Source: Gemmatimonadaceae bacterium (lineage in GTDB: Bacteria > Gemmatimonadota > Gemmatimonadetes > Gemmatimonadales > Gemmatimonadaceae). Taken from it: a stretch of DNA of 16,137 nt. Position numbers and translations under genes: made by a program. Shown here in pieces: positions 6,375 through 13,206 of the stretch. The DNA lies in contig JACCRL010000211.1 in assembly GCA_013813605.1 (NCBI GenBank), positions 1-16,137 of the forward strand, given 5' to 3'. Positions within the stretch are counted from its first letter, which is position 1. Each line of letters begins with the position of its first letter. A model generated the notes under the pieces. The model searched no databases and had not been told where the DNA came from. It worked only from the letters and a program-made list of their open reading frames with translations.

Positions 6375-7078
6375 CAGTGCGTTGGCGTCCAGCTCGTCGT
6401 GACGCGAAAACCAGGGCGCCTGCTGACAACCGGCCGGCGCGCAACCGCCGCGCGCACCGTCTCGAGAAGCTCGCCCCTGGTGAACCCGCGCATCACCGAT
6501 AAGACACCATCGTGACGGCTGACCGGATGAAATCGAAGCGGGAACGACGCCAGCCACAGTCCCGCCGCGGCGATCCAGCTGCGCCGCAGGTCGCTCACGA
6601 TTACTCTCACGCGCGCGACACGATTCATCTCGCGGATGAGGCGGATTGCATCGGCGCCGGCAAAGTGATGAAGCACCTGCGAGCACATGACGACATCGAT
6701 GCTCGCGGTGGCGAAGGGCAGGTTGAGCGCATCGCCGCGGACAGCCAGGTCAACGCCGGCGCCGCTGGCGCGGAGCAAGACCTCCGCCGAGTCGATGCCC
6801 AGCGTCGTAAGCTGCACGCCGCGCCCGCGCGCCACTTTGCGCGCCGCGAGGGGGATGTCGCCGAGTCCGGTACCGACATCGAGGAGTGTCGCATTAGGGG
6901 GCAGGTGCTCGAGGGCGTCCTCGAATTCCGCCAGCGCCGAGCTCGTGCCGCCGAAGAGGGCATTGGCGCGAGTGACATCGCGGAGCGATCTGGCGACGAC
7001 CGCCGGATCGACACCGGGCTGGTCGATAATCTCGACGCCACGCAGCCGCGGGGGCGTCAGCAGGGCGGGCATTCGCAT
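6374..7078 (-). CDS. Class I SAM-dependent methyltransferase
   Basis: A 234-residue Rossmann-fold methyltransferase of the UbiE/Methyltransf_11 kind. Motif I is TLLDVGTGLGDIP (residues 64-76), the acidic ribose-binding strand is TTLGIDSAEVL (91-101), and GDALNLPFATASIDVVMCSQVLHHF (115-139) covers motifs II/III. The N-terminal 60 residues (VDPAVVARSLRDVTRANALFGG) resemble methyltransferases that I recall beside polyketide synthase genes. The start is ATG at 7078 with GAGG five bases upstream, 12 bases after the flavin reductase stop; ATG at 7072 is an alternative. It probably methylates O or C of a small pathway intermediate. The stop overlaps the SRPBCC start. Acceptor unknown. Confidence 0.92.
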   Translation of the reverse strand: MRMPALLTPPRLRGVEIIDQPGVDPAVVARSLRDVTRANALFGGTSSALAEFEDALEHLPPNATLLDVGTGLGDIPLAARKVARGRGVQLTTLGIDSAEVLLRASGAGVDLAVRGDALNLPFATASIDVVMCSQVLHHFAGADAIRLIREMNRVARVRVIVSDLRRSWIAAAGLWLASFPLRFHPVSRHDGVLSVMRGFTRGELLETVRAAVARRPVVSRRPGFRVTTSWTPTH

Positions 7079-7090
7079 CGGTGCCTCATG

Positions 7091-7570
7091 TCAGCGCTCG
7101 AGGTGGGCATAGCCGCCTCGATAATACAGCAACGGCCGGCCGCTGTCGTTCCAGCGGGCCTCTTCGACCTCGCCGATGATGATCGTGTGATCGCCTCCGT
7201 CGTAGCTCGCCGTGCGGCGGCACTCGAGCACGGTCACCGCATCGTCGATGACCGGGATTTCGCCCCGTCCGCGACTGAATCCAACGCCCTCGAAGCGGTC
7301 GATGTCCACCACCGAGAATCTGCGCGCAACCGGTTCCTGGCTCATCGAAAGTACGTTAACGGCGAAGTTGGGGGCGGTCGTAATAATGTCGTAGATGGAC
7401 GCCGTCTTATCGATGCAGACGAGAATGAGCGGCGGCTGGAGGCTGAGCGAGCAGAAAGCACTCACTGTCATGCCGTGGTCCCCGCCGTCGGCGCTGCGCG
7501 TGGTGACGACAGTGACACCAACCGCGAATCGTCCCAGCGCGCTCCGAAACTGTTCCTCGTTTACGCTCAT
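7091..7570 (-). CDS. Flavin reductase family protein (HpaC-like)
   Basis: A 159-residue flavin reductase-like protein. Members use NAD(P)H to reduce FMN or FAD, which is then handed to a partner monooxygenase. Visible are FRSALGRFAVGVTVVTT (residues 8-24), GMTVSAFCSLSLQPPLILVCID (33-54, the flavin-binding stretch), NFAVNVLS, and the C-terminal GDHTIIIGEVEEAR and PLLYYRGGYAHL. The start at 7570 overlaps the stop of the FAD oxidoreductase gene (ATGA at 7567-7570). The open frame runs up to 7759 but that part lies over the oxidoreductase gene. No separate two-component monooxygenase is in the window, so its partner is either the adjacent FAD enzyme or a protein elsewhere. Confidence 0.92.
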   Translation of the reverse strand: MSVNEEQFRSALGRFAVGVTVVTTRSADGGDHGMTVSAFCSLSLQPPLILVCIDKTASIYDIITTAPNFAVNVLSMSQEPVARRFSVVDIDRFEGVGFSRGRGEIPVIDDAVTVLECRRTASYDGGDHTIIIGEVEEARWNDSGRPLLYYRGGYAHLER

Positions 7571-8811
7571 GCGCGAACGGGTGAGAAAAAAAGCGTGAGC
7601 AGGAATTTCGGGTTCAGCACCGCGCGCGGCGGCACGAAGTCGCCTGCTACCCCGACGAGCAGGTCCGCCATGTCCTTCCGGCGCGACAGCACGCCGGCCA
7701 TCCGATTCATCATCGCGGGATATGCGACCGCCATCCCGACGAGCCGCTCGACCTTCCACTTGCCGCTGAACTGCTCGATGCGGGCAGCGTCGTACGCGGC
7801 CAGCGCGCGCTCCGCAGGCGCGCCCGGCCGGAGCGACTCGGCGATGAACGGCGCCAGAAGCTCTCCTCCACGCAGCGCCGCGTAGATCCCCTCGCCCGTA
7901 AACGGATCGTAGAAATCCGCCGCGTCGCCGACGAGCGCCGCGCCGGGAGCCCAGGCCTTCTTCGCCGCCGAAGCAAACGGTCCGGTCGCGCGCACCGCGT
8001 CGATACGCTCGGCGCCGACGAATCGCTCAGCGATTGATGGCCGCGCTGCGATCCATTCCTCGAGAAACTCCGCCTTGCCCTCGACCACTCGTCCGGCTCC
8101 GCTGACGGGGACGACAACGGCGACGTTGGTGACGCCGCCGCCGACATCGACCATGCCAAGGTAACCGTCCCGATCGACGTGCATCTCTCCCATGACGCCA
8201 ATGCCGGCGACGTTCCGATAGTGCGCCACCAGCGCGATCCGCTTTGGCCACCTTGCTGCGCGCACCAGGCCGAGCCGCCGCCCGACGACTGAGCGCAGGC
8301 CATCAGCGCCAACGACGATGCGGGCGCGGAAATCACGCGCCGCGCCGGATGCGTCGCGCCCGGCGACGCCGGTCACCTTTCCGTCCGCGCTGCGCAGCAC
8401 GTCGCTGATCCTCGTTCCTTCCTCGAGGCGTGCTCCCGCCGCGACGGCGCGCCGAATGAGAATGTCGTCGAGCACGGTGCGGCGGATCGCGAGCCCACGG
8501 TCACGGAACGGACGGAAGCCGCGCACCGCGGCAAACTCCCCGCGCACCGTCCGGCCATTGGGCGCCCGTACCTCCATTCCGGCGAGGTGCGCCGGGCCGC
8601 TCCGCTCGATCTCCTCGAGCGCACCCATCAGCGCGAGGATTCGCGACGCCTGCGGGCTCAGATATTCGGCGCAGACCTTGTCGCGCGGGAAACGCGCGCG
8701 GTCGAGTACGAGTACGTCGTGACCGCTGCTGGCGAGTGCATGCGCAGTGGACGCCCCCGCCGGCCCTCCGCCCACGACGATGATCTCAGCGTCCACTGAT
8801 GCCTCTCTCAT
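7567..8811 (-). CDS. FAD-dependent oxidoreductase, geranylgeranyl reductase-like
   Basis: A 414-residue flavoprotein of the PHBH/geranylgeranyl-reductase superfamily. The FAD-binding GGGPAG is at residues 14-19, followed by DKVCAEYLSP (44-53, the form typical of the GGR group), GADGLRSVVGRRLG (168-181) and the second FAD motif GDAADFYDPFTGEGI (295-309). The family includes enzymes that saturate isoprenoid chains (GGR, MenJ) and tailoring oxidases or halogenases. I see no extra halogenase motif. The basic C-terminus VLNPKFLLTLFFSPVRA could touch the membrane. ATG at 8811 overlaps the upstream radical SAM stop (ATGA at 8808-8811). In this operon it may reduce or oxidise the product of the ketosynthase or a lipid. 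Confidence 0.93.
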   Translation of the reverse strand: MREASVDAEIIVVGGGPAGASTAHALASSGHDVLVLDRARFPRDKVCAEYLSPQASRILALMGALEEIERSGPAHLAGMEVRAPNGRTVRGEFAAVRGFRPFRDRGLAIRRTVLDDILIRRAVAAGARLEEGTRISDVLRSADGKVTGVAGRDASGAARDFRARIVVGADGLRSVVGRRLGLVRAARWPKRIALVAHYRNVAGIGVMGEMHVDRDGYLGMVDVGGGVTNVAVVVPVSGAGRVVEGKAEFLEEWIAARPSIAERFVGAERIDAVRATGPFASAAKKAWAPGAALVGDAADFYDPFTGEGIYAALRGGELLAPFIAESLRPGAPAERALAAYDAARIEQFSGKWKVERLVGMAVAYPAMMNRMAGVLSRRKDMADLLVGVAGDFVPPRAVLNPKFLLTLFFSPVRA

Positions 8812-10247
8812 CCGACCGCTCGCGCAACACGCTGGAATACACCCATGTAGCGCCAGTGCGGACGCGGCAGTCGCAGCAGCGAAGCCGCGCGGGTCAGGTA
8901 CGGGAGGACAGCTGACCGCGAGTCGGCTGAGAACATGAAGCGCGGGTGGTCAGCGGCGAACCTTCTCAGCCGCGCCACCGCAACGTCGAACTGTAGCGCG
9001 CCCGAAAAATAGAAGCGGGGATCGAGAAGCGAGTCTCCCTCGGCAACGATGCCTTCGGCGATTGCAATCCGGTGCAGCGTTGTGCCGGGGTAAATGCGCA
9101 GCCCGACGGTGAGGTAAACGGCGTCGCCCCGCTCGAGCCTCCATTTCGCGAACGCCAGCGTTTCTTCCATCGTTGCCGGCGTTTCGCCGGGACCGCCGAC
9201 GAGGAAGATCCACAGGGTGCGTATTCCCGTTTTTTCAACGCGCGCCGCGACCTCGCGCACTTTCGCCGCGCTGAAACCCTTTTCGAGCCGCTCCAGCACG
9301 GCGTCGCTGGCGCTCTCGGCGGTAATGCCGAGCGACCGGAAGCCGGCACGCTTCATCGCCGCCAGCAGCTCGGCGGGTGCCGCGGCAGGAGTGAAGTTCG
9401 TGGTATCGAGGTGGACATTCAGCTTGCGCCCGATGATCGCTTCGCACACGCCGATCGCATGACCGGGCGGAGAGTTGAAGGTGGAGTCGACGAAGTCGAA
9501 ATGCGTAACTCCCGCCTCGCGCTTCAGCTCGGCAATCTCGTCCGCAACCCGCGCCGGATCGCGAGTGCGGTAGCCCCACCCCTCGACGTTCCGGTACGTG
9601 CAGTACACACACTTGTAGACGCAACCACGCTTCGTCTGAATTGGAATTGTCGCGCCGTGCCGCTGGTAACGAGCCAGATCGATCCACCGGTGCAGCGCCG
9701 GCGACGGGAGCGAGTCCAGATCGGCGTCTTCCCCCGGTGGCGTGAATACCACCGTCCCCGCGCGATCGCGGACCACGCCGGGCAACGAGCCGACCGCAAC
9801 CCCATCGGACAGCGCATTCACGAGGGCGACGCTCGCCCGCTCACCATCCCCTGCAACAGCGTAGTCAACGCCGAGATCACGGAAGAGCGCCTCGGGAGCG
9901 ACGCCGAACGCGGCGCCGCCCGCAATCACTTTCGCGGCGGGCGCGGCGCGGCGGAGCGCGGCCAGCACCTCGCGCGCCTCGGGCGTGTAATGCCGAAGCG
10001 CGATCGCGTCGCTGTTGTCAATGTTGCGCACCGATACGCCGATGATTTCAGGCTTGAACGAGACGGTCGCACTTGCCGCTGCGGTAGCAGGGTGCTTCTC
10101 GAAGCAGAGGTCGAGGAGCCTCACCTCATGACCGGCTTCATCGAGCGCCGATGCAACGGCGGCAAGCCCGTTCGGAACGACCGGATACGGCTGTCGCTCG
10201 CGGTTGATGCTGACCAGAAGAACGCGTGCGCCGGTGCTTCGGCTCAT
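8808..10247 (-). CDS. B12-binding-type radical SAM enzyme
   Basis: A 479-residue class B-type radical SAM protein. The N-terminal part (about 8-170) has the layout of a cobalamin-binding domain: VVPNGLAAVASALDEAGHEVRLLDL, PEIIGVSVRN, AKVIAGGAAFGVAPEALFRDLGVDYAVAGDGE. The radical SAM core follows, with the iron-sulfur motif CVYKCVYC (Cys209, Cys213, Cys216) and GITAESASDAVLERLEKGF and FLVGGPGETPATMEE further on. Such enzymes typically methylate unreactive carbons, or do cyclisation or lipid chemistry. No DxHxxG cobalamin motif is seen, which is usual for this class. It is the first gene of the operon. No ribosome site precedes ATG 10247, and a -10 box sits just six bases upstream, suggesting a leaderless mRNA. 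Substrate unknown. Confidence 0.92.
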   Translation of the reverse strand: MSRSTGARVLLVSINRERQPYPVVPNGLAAVASALDEAGHEVRLLDLCFEKHPATAAASATVSFKPEIIGVSVRNIDNSDAIALRHYTPEAREVLAALRRAAPAAKVIAGGAAFGVAPEALFRDLGVDYAVAGDGERASVALVNALSDGVAVGSLPGVVRDRAGTVVFTPPGEDADLDSLPSPALHRWIDLARYQRHGATIPIQTKRGCVYKCVYCTYRNVEGWGYRTRDPARVADEIAELKREAGVTHFDFVDSTFNSPPGHAIGVCEAIIGRKLNVHLDTTNFTPAAAPAELLAAMKRAGFRSLGITAESASDAVLERLEKGFSAAKVREVAARVEKTGIRTLWIFLVGGPGETPATMEETLAFAKWRLERGDAVYLTVGLRIYPGTTLHRIAIAEGIVAEGDSLLDPRFYFSGALQFDVAVARLRRFAADHPRFMFSADSRSAVLPYLTRAASLLRLPRPHWRYMGVFQRVARAVG

Positions 10248-10253
10248 ACGGAG

Positions 10254-10282
10254 ATCATACCCGATCCCGACATCAACAAAAG
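10254..10282 (-). promoter_or_regulatory. Putative promoter of the minus-strand biosynthetic operon
   Basis: Reading the minus strand, CTTTTG (10277-10282) is followed after 17 bases by TATGAT (10254-10259). The -10 ends six bases before the ATG of the radical SAM gene, so transcription would begin at or next to the start codon. That fits the missing ribosome binding site. The -35 is weak. The whole gap to the divergent gene at 10374 is 126 bases. Confidence 0.45.
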
Positions 10283-10373
10283 AAATCCTGCCAACTTTTC
10301 ACCCCCGTGCACTCAATATCGCTTGAAGGGGCTATTGGCGCGGGTTAGCTTGCGCTCTCCGCTCACTCCCGAA

Positions 10374-11000
10374 ATGCCCGGCACCGTAAACGCGTTGGTC
10401 CCCCTCAGTCTCCTCGAAGCCGTGCGCAGCATCGACACTCCCGAGGGCGATGATGTCGAATATGTACAGGAGCACAGGAACAAGCGACTGGGCCTGAGCG
10501 ACACTGTCATCGCGCAGATACGGCGCTACAAGGACGCGATGAAGCGCGGCCAGGAGATCGTCGTGCCCGAGGCGCTGGGAATCTCGAAGCTCATCGGGAG
10601 GAGAGATGACGCCGATGGAATCTTCGTGCGCGGCGGTACCGGTGTCGCGGCGAGCATGTACGAGCTCATCCCCTTCTCGCAGCGCAAGCTCATCCACCTG
10701 TTGCCCGGCTTCGCCGGGCGGCCACTCGCCTTCAACCAGCTCCGGGCAGTGACCATGCGCTACCTCGGCGGAACGGTCACCAAGGCCGGATCCTCGCTGG
10801 TGCTCAGCGTTACCGAATCGGCGACGCAGGGGAGCGCGCCGCGCTCGCTCGGTTGCACTTACTATGAATCGGCGCTCCGCGAAATGCTCAAGCTCCTCGT
10901 CAGCGGCAGCGGCATGATTGATCACCCGCGTTGCCTCGACCGCGGCGACGGCGTGTGCGAGTGGCGGGCGGAGTGGCGGACGAGCAAGGTGCGGAGCTGA
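10374..11000 (+). CDS. Unknown protein with V4R-like C-terminal half
   Basis: A 208-residue protein that I recognise only in part. The C-terminal segment, LGCTYYESALREMLKLLVSG (159-178) followed by HPRCLDRGDGVCEWRAEW (184-201), resembles the end of V4R (4-vinyl reductase-like) and haem-NO-binding-like domains, where a cysteine and a GDxxC pattern close the fold and often bind small molecules. The N-terminal part (VPLSLLEAVRSIDTPEGDDVEYVQEHRNKRLG) is charged and mainly helical. No membrane segment or signal peptide. ATG at 10374 has no good ribosome site; TTG at 10350 or 10335 are possible upstream starts. Its TGA overlaps the ATG of the M24 peptidase (TGATG), so the two are co-expressed. It diverges from the biosynthetic operon and could be its ligand-sensing regulator, but has no visible DNA-binding domain. 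Confidence 0.72.
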   Translation: MPGTVNALVPLSLLEAVRSIDTPEGDDVEYVQEHRNKRLGLSDTVIAQIRRYKDAMKRGQEIVVPEALGISKLIGRRDDADGIFVRGGTGVAASMYELIPFSQRKLIHLLPGFAGRPLAFNQLRAVTMRYLGGTVTKAGSSLVLSVTESATQGSAPRSLGCTYYESALREMLKLLVSGSGMIDHPRCLDRGDGVCEWRAEWRTSKVRS

Positions 11001-12178
11001 TGCTCGCGCCGGCCGCGCTCGCGCCAATCCAGGCGGCGCTCGCAACTGCAAAGCTCGACGGGTGGCTGCTCTACGACTTTCACGGCCTGAATCCCGTCGC
11101 CACCGGCCTGCTGCAGCTGCCGGGGATGACGACGCGCCGCATCTTCGTCTACATCCCGCGGCAGGGTGCGCCCGTCGCCATCACGCACGCAATCGAGCAG
11201 GGTCCGTGGCAGCACTGGCCGAGCGAATGGAAGAAGGAGATTTACAGCGGCTGGAAGACACTGGAAGGTCTTCTCGCGACCATCGTTGGTGGGAAGCGCG
11301 TTGCAATGGAGTATTCGCCCGGCGACGCGGTGCCATATCTGGACCGCGTTCCCGCGGGAGTGGTCGAGATGGTTCGCGCTGCCGGCGCGGAGGTCGTCAC
11401 TTCGGCGGAGCTCGTGACGCGCTTTTACGCCGTCTGGACTCCGGAGCAGCGCGCCTCGCACGAGCGCGCCTCGGTAGCAATCGCGAAGATCGGGCAGGAT
11501 GCGCTGCGGCTCGCCGGCGACAGGGCCGACAGCGCTGATCATCTGACCGAGTTTGCGCTGATGTCCTGGATCAGGGATCGGTTCGCGGCCCTGGGTCTTC
11601 ACTCGGATCACGGACCGGTTGTCGCAATCGGACCCAACGCCGCCAATCCTCACTATGAGCCGACGGCGGAGTCCTCCTCGCCGATACGGCGCGGCGATAT
11701 TCTCCTCATCGACCTATGGGCGACGGAGCAGGGCGGCGTTTACGCCGATCAGACGTGGATGGCCTCGCTCGGCAAGCCATCGGAGCGAGACGGCAAGGTC
11801 TGGCTCGCCGTGCGCGACGCGCGCGATGCGGCGATCGAGCTTCTCAGGGACCGAATCTCCTCGGGCAAGCCGGTGCGCGGCGGCGAGGTGGATGACGCCG
11901 CGCGGGCGGTGATCACCGAGCGCGGTTACGGCGAGTTTTTCACCCACCGCACGGGACATTCAATCGATCCGCGGGATTTGCACGGATCCGGACCGCACAT
12001 CGACAACCTCGAGACTCGCGAAGAGCGGCTGCTGCTCCCCGGTGTTGGCTTCTCGATCGAGCCCGGCGTCTACCTGAAAGGCGAAGTGGGAATGCGAAGC
12101 GAGGTAAACGGCTTCATCGGCGACGACGGCCTGCTCATCACTCCCGCCGACTACCAGCGCGAGCTGCTGATCGTCTAG
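11000..12178 (+). CDS. M24 family metallopeptidase (Xaa-Pro dipeptidase/aminopeptidase-like)
   Basis: A 392-residue pita-bread-fold peptidase that removes N-terminal residues, most likely ahead of proline, in the cytoplasm. The N-terminal creatinase-like domain is about 1-150 and the catalytic domain about 155-392. All five metal ligands are placed: Asp238 in LLIDLWA, Asp250 in VYADQTW, His320 in HRTGHSID, Glu354 in FSIEPGVYL and Glu368 in MRSEVNG. There is one extra residue between the two aspartates compared with PepP. The open frame reaches upstream to 10931, but ATG at 11000, overlapping the upstream stop, gives the expected length. The stop TAG at 12176-12178 overlaps the stop of the convergent hydrolase gene. 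Substrate range cannot be told from sequence. Confidence 0.93.
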   Translation: MLAPAALAPIQAALATAKLDGWLLYDFHGLNPVATGLLQLPGMTTRRIFVYIPRQGAPVAITHAIEQGPWQHWPSEWKKEIYSGWKTLEGLLATIVGGKRVAMEYSPGDAVPYLDRVPAGVVEMVRAAGAEVVTSAELVTRFYAVWTPEQRASHERASVAIAKIGQDALRLAGDRADSADHLTEFALMSWIRDRFAALGLHSDHGPVVAIGPNAANPHYEPTAESSSPIRRGDILLIDLWATEQGGVYADQTWMASLGKPSERDGKVWLAVRDARDAAIELLRDRISSGKPVRGGEVDDAARAVITERGYGEFFTHRTGHSIDPRDLHGSGPHIDNLETREERLLLPGVGFSIEPGVYLKGEVGMRSEVNGFIGDDGLLITPADYQRELLIV

Positions 12179-13152
12179 CGCGGCGCCGTCTCCCAGATGG
12201 CGGGATCCTCGAGGCCAAGCCTCCACAACGCGAATGTCGAGACTCCCAGATGGCGCGCATCGCTCATCAGGATCCGCAGCAGCGCCGCGTCCGTCACCCA
12301 GACCTCCCATCCTTCGGGAGACGTGGCGTGGAGAGTCGCCGATGGGATGTCGCGGGTGAGAAGGGTGTTTGTCATTGACGTAAGCCGGACTGCGTCACTG
12401 AAGCCGATCACCTCCGCCGCGGCGTTGCGGCGCCAGCGGTAACCGTAAAGCGGGAACGCGGCGACGATTCGCTTTGCTCCCACTTCGGCGACGCGTGCGC
12501 CGAGGTTGCGGCGAACCCATTCCGGAGACGAGATCGGACCTGCTGGCGAGGCGCTCCAGTGCTGGTCGTAGAGCATCGGCATGATCACGTCGGCCTTCGC
12601 GAGGAGCAACGCGCCGGGATACGCCGCCGTGTCACCCGCCGGAACGGCGATCGCTACCATCGCCGCGCCGTGCGCGCGCACCGTGTCGGCAAACTCACGC
12701 GTGACGACAAGAAGTGCGTCGAGATCGCGCGGCGTCATTCCCTCGAAATCAATCACGACTCCGGCGTATCCGCCCTTTTCGATGAGGGCTCCGAGTGCCG
12801 CCGCAGCGAGCGAGCGCGCGACCGGACTCAACCCGAGGCCCTTGATGATCTCAGGGTGAAAGCGGCTGCCGTTATAGGAGGTGATCAGTGCCATCGCGCG
12901 GCCGCGCATCGACGGCGAAGCAGCGAGCGAATCCGGATAGAGCTCGACTGGCATGAGGCTGAGCGTGTCGAACGCGATCCAGCCGGTCACGATCCGGTTG
13001 AGGCGCGGCGAATTCCTTACCGCTGAGCTGTCGCTCTTCGCATCCCACGGCCCCGTGAATCCCCATAGCTCGCTACTCACGTCCGGACGGCCGGGCAGGC
13101 GCAGGCACGATGCGCATACTGCGAGGAGGACGGCGGCCCGCAGGCTGCTCAT
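12175..13152 (-). CDS. Secreted glycoside hydrolase 18-like (YaaH-type) protein
   Basis: A 325-residue exported protein with a GH18-type barrel. The N-terminus MSSLRAAVLLAVCASCLRLP is a signal peptide; CASC is close to a lipobox, so it may be a lipoprotein with Cys16. The active-site strand GYAGVVIDFEGM (residues 128-139) gives the DxE catalytic pair, Asp135 and Glu137, as in spore-cortex YaaH enzymes. VIMPMLYDQHWSASPAGPISSPEWV and FPLYGYRW are other hallmarks of that branch. Likely targets are peptidoglycan or chitin-like glucosamine polymers. ATG at 13152 is preceded by GGAG six bases away; the frame extends to 13215 but without a better start. It diverges from the amidohydrolase gene across 54 bases, and its stop overlaps the M24 peptidase stop. 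Confidence 0.87.
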   Translation of the reverse strand: MSSLRAAVLLAVCASCLRLPGRPDVSSELWGFTGPWDAKSDSSAVRNSPRLNRIVTGWIAFDTLSLMPVELYPDSLAASPSMRGRAMALITSYNGSRFHPEIIKGLGLSPVARSLAAAALGALIEKGGYAGVVIDFEGMTPRDLDALLVVTREFADTVRAHGAAMVAIAVPAGDTAAYPGALLLAKADVIMPMLYDQHWSASPAGPISSPEWVRRNLGARVAEVGAKRIVAAFPLYGYRWRRNAAAEVIGFSDAVRLTSMTNTLLTRDIPSATLHATSPEGWEVWVTDAALLRILMSDARHLGVSTFALWRLGLEDPAIWETAPR

Positions 13153-13164
13153 GAATGCTCCGCT

Positions 13165-13185
13165 CTTCTCCTTGTGCGGGAGAAG
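13165..13185. repeat. 7-bp inverted repeat in a divergent promoter gap
   Basis: CTTCTCC, a seven-base spacer, then GGAGAAG: a perfect inverted repeat centred between the divergent genes starting at 13152 and 13207. It could be an operator shared by both, or a hairpin in a transcript leader. There is no T-run, so it is not an obvious terminator. Confidence 0.4.
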
Positions 13186-13206
13186 CACGTCAGGCAAACT
13201 CCGTTC

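Noticed and set aside
6512..7885. 457-codon + strand open frame
   Set aside because: It lies opposite the methyltransferase, flavin reductase and FAD oxidoreductase genes, whose motifs are all on the minus strand. Composition is not protein-like.
9072..10373. Long + strand open frame antisense to the radical SAM gene and continuous with the gene at 10374
   Set aside because: It mirrors a clear radical SAM coding sequence with its CxxxCxxC motif; the antisense protein is Arg-rich with no domain, a usual effect of high GC.
10931..10999. N-terminal extension of the M24 peptidase to 10931
   Set aside because: Overlaps the upstream coding sequence with a run of arginines; ATG 11000 in TGATG fits the family start.
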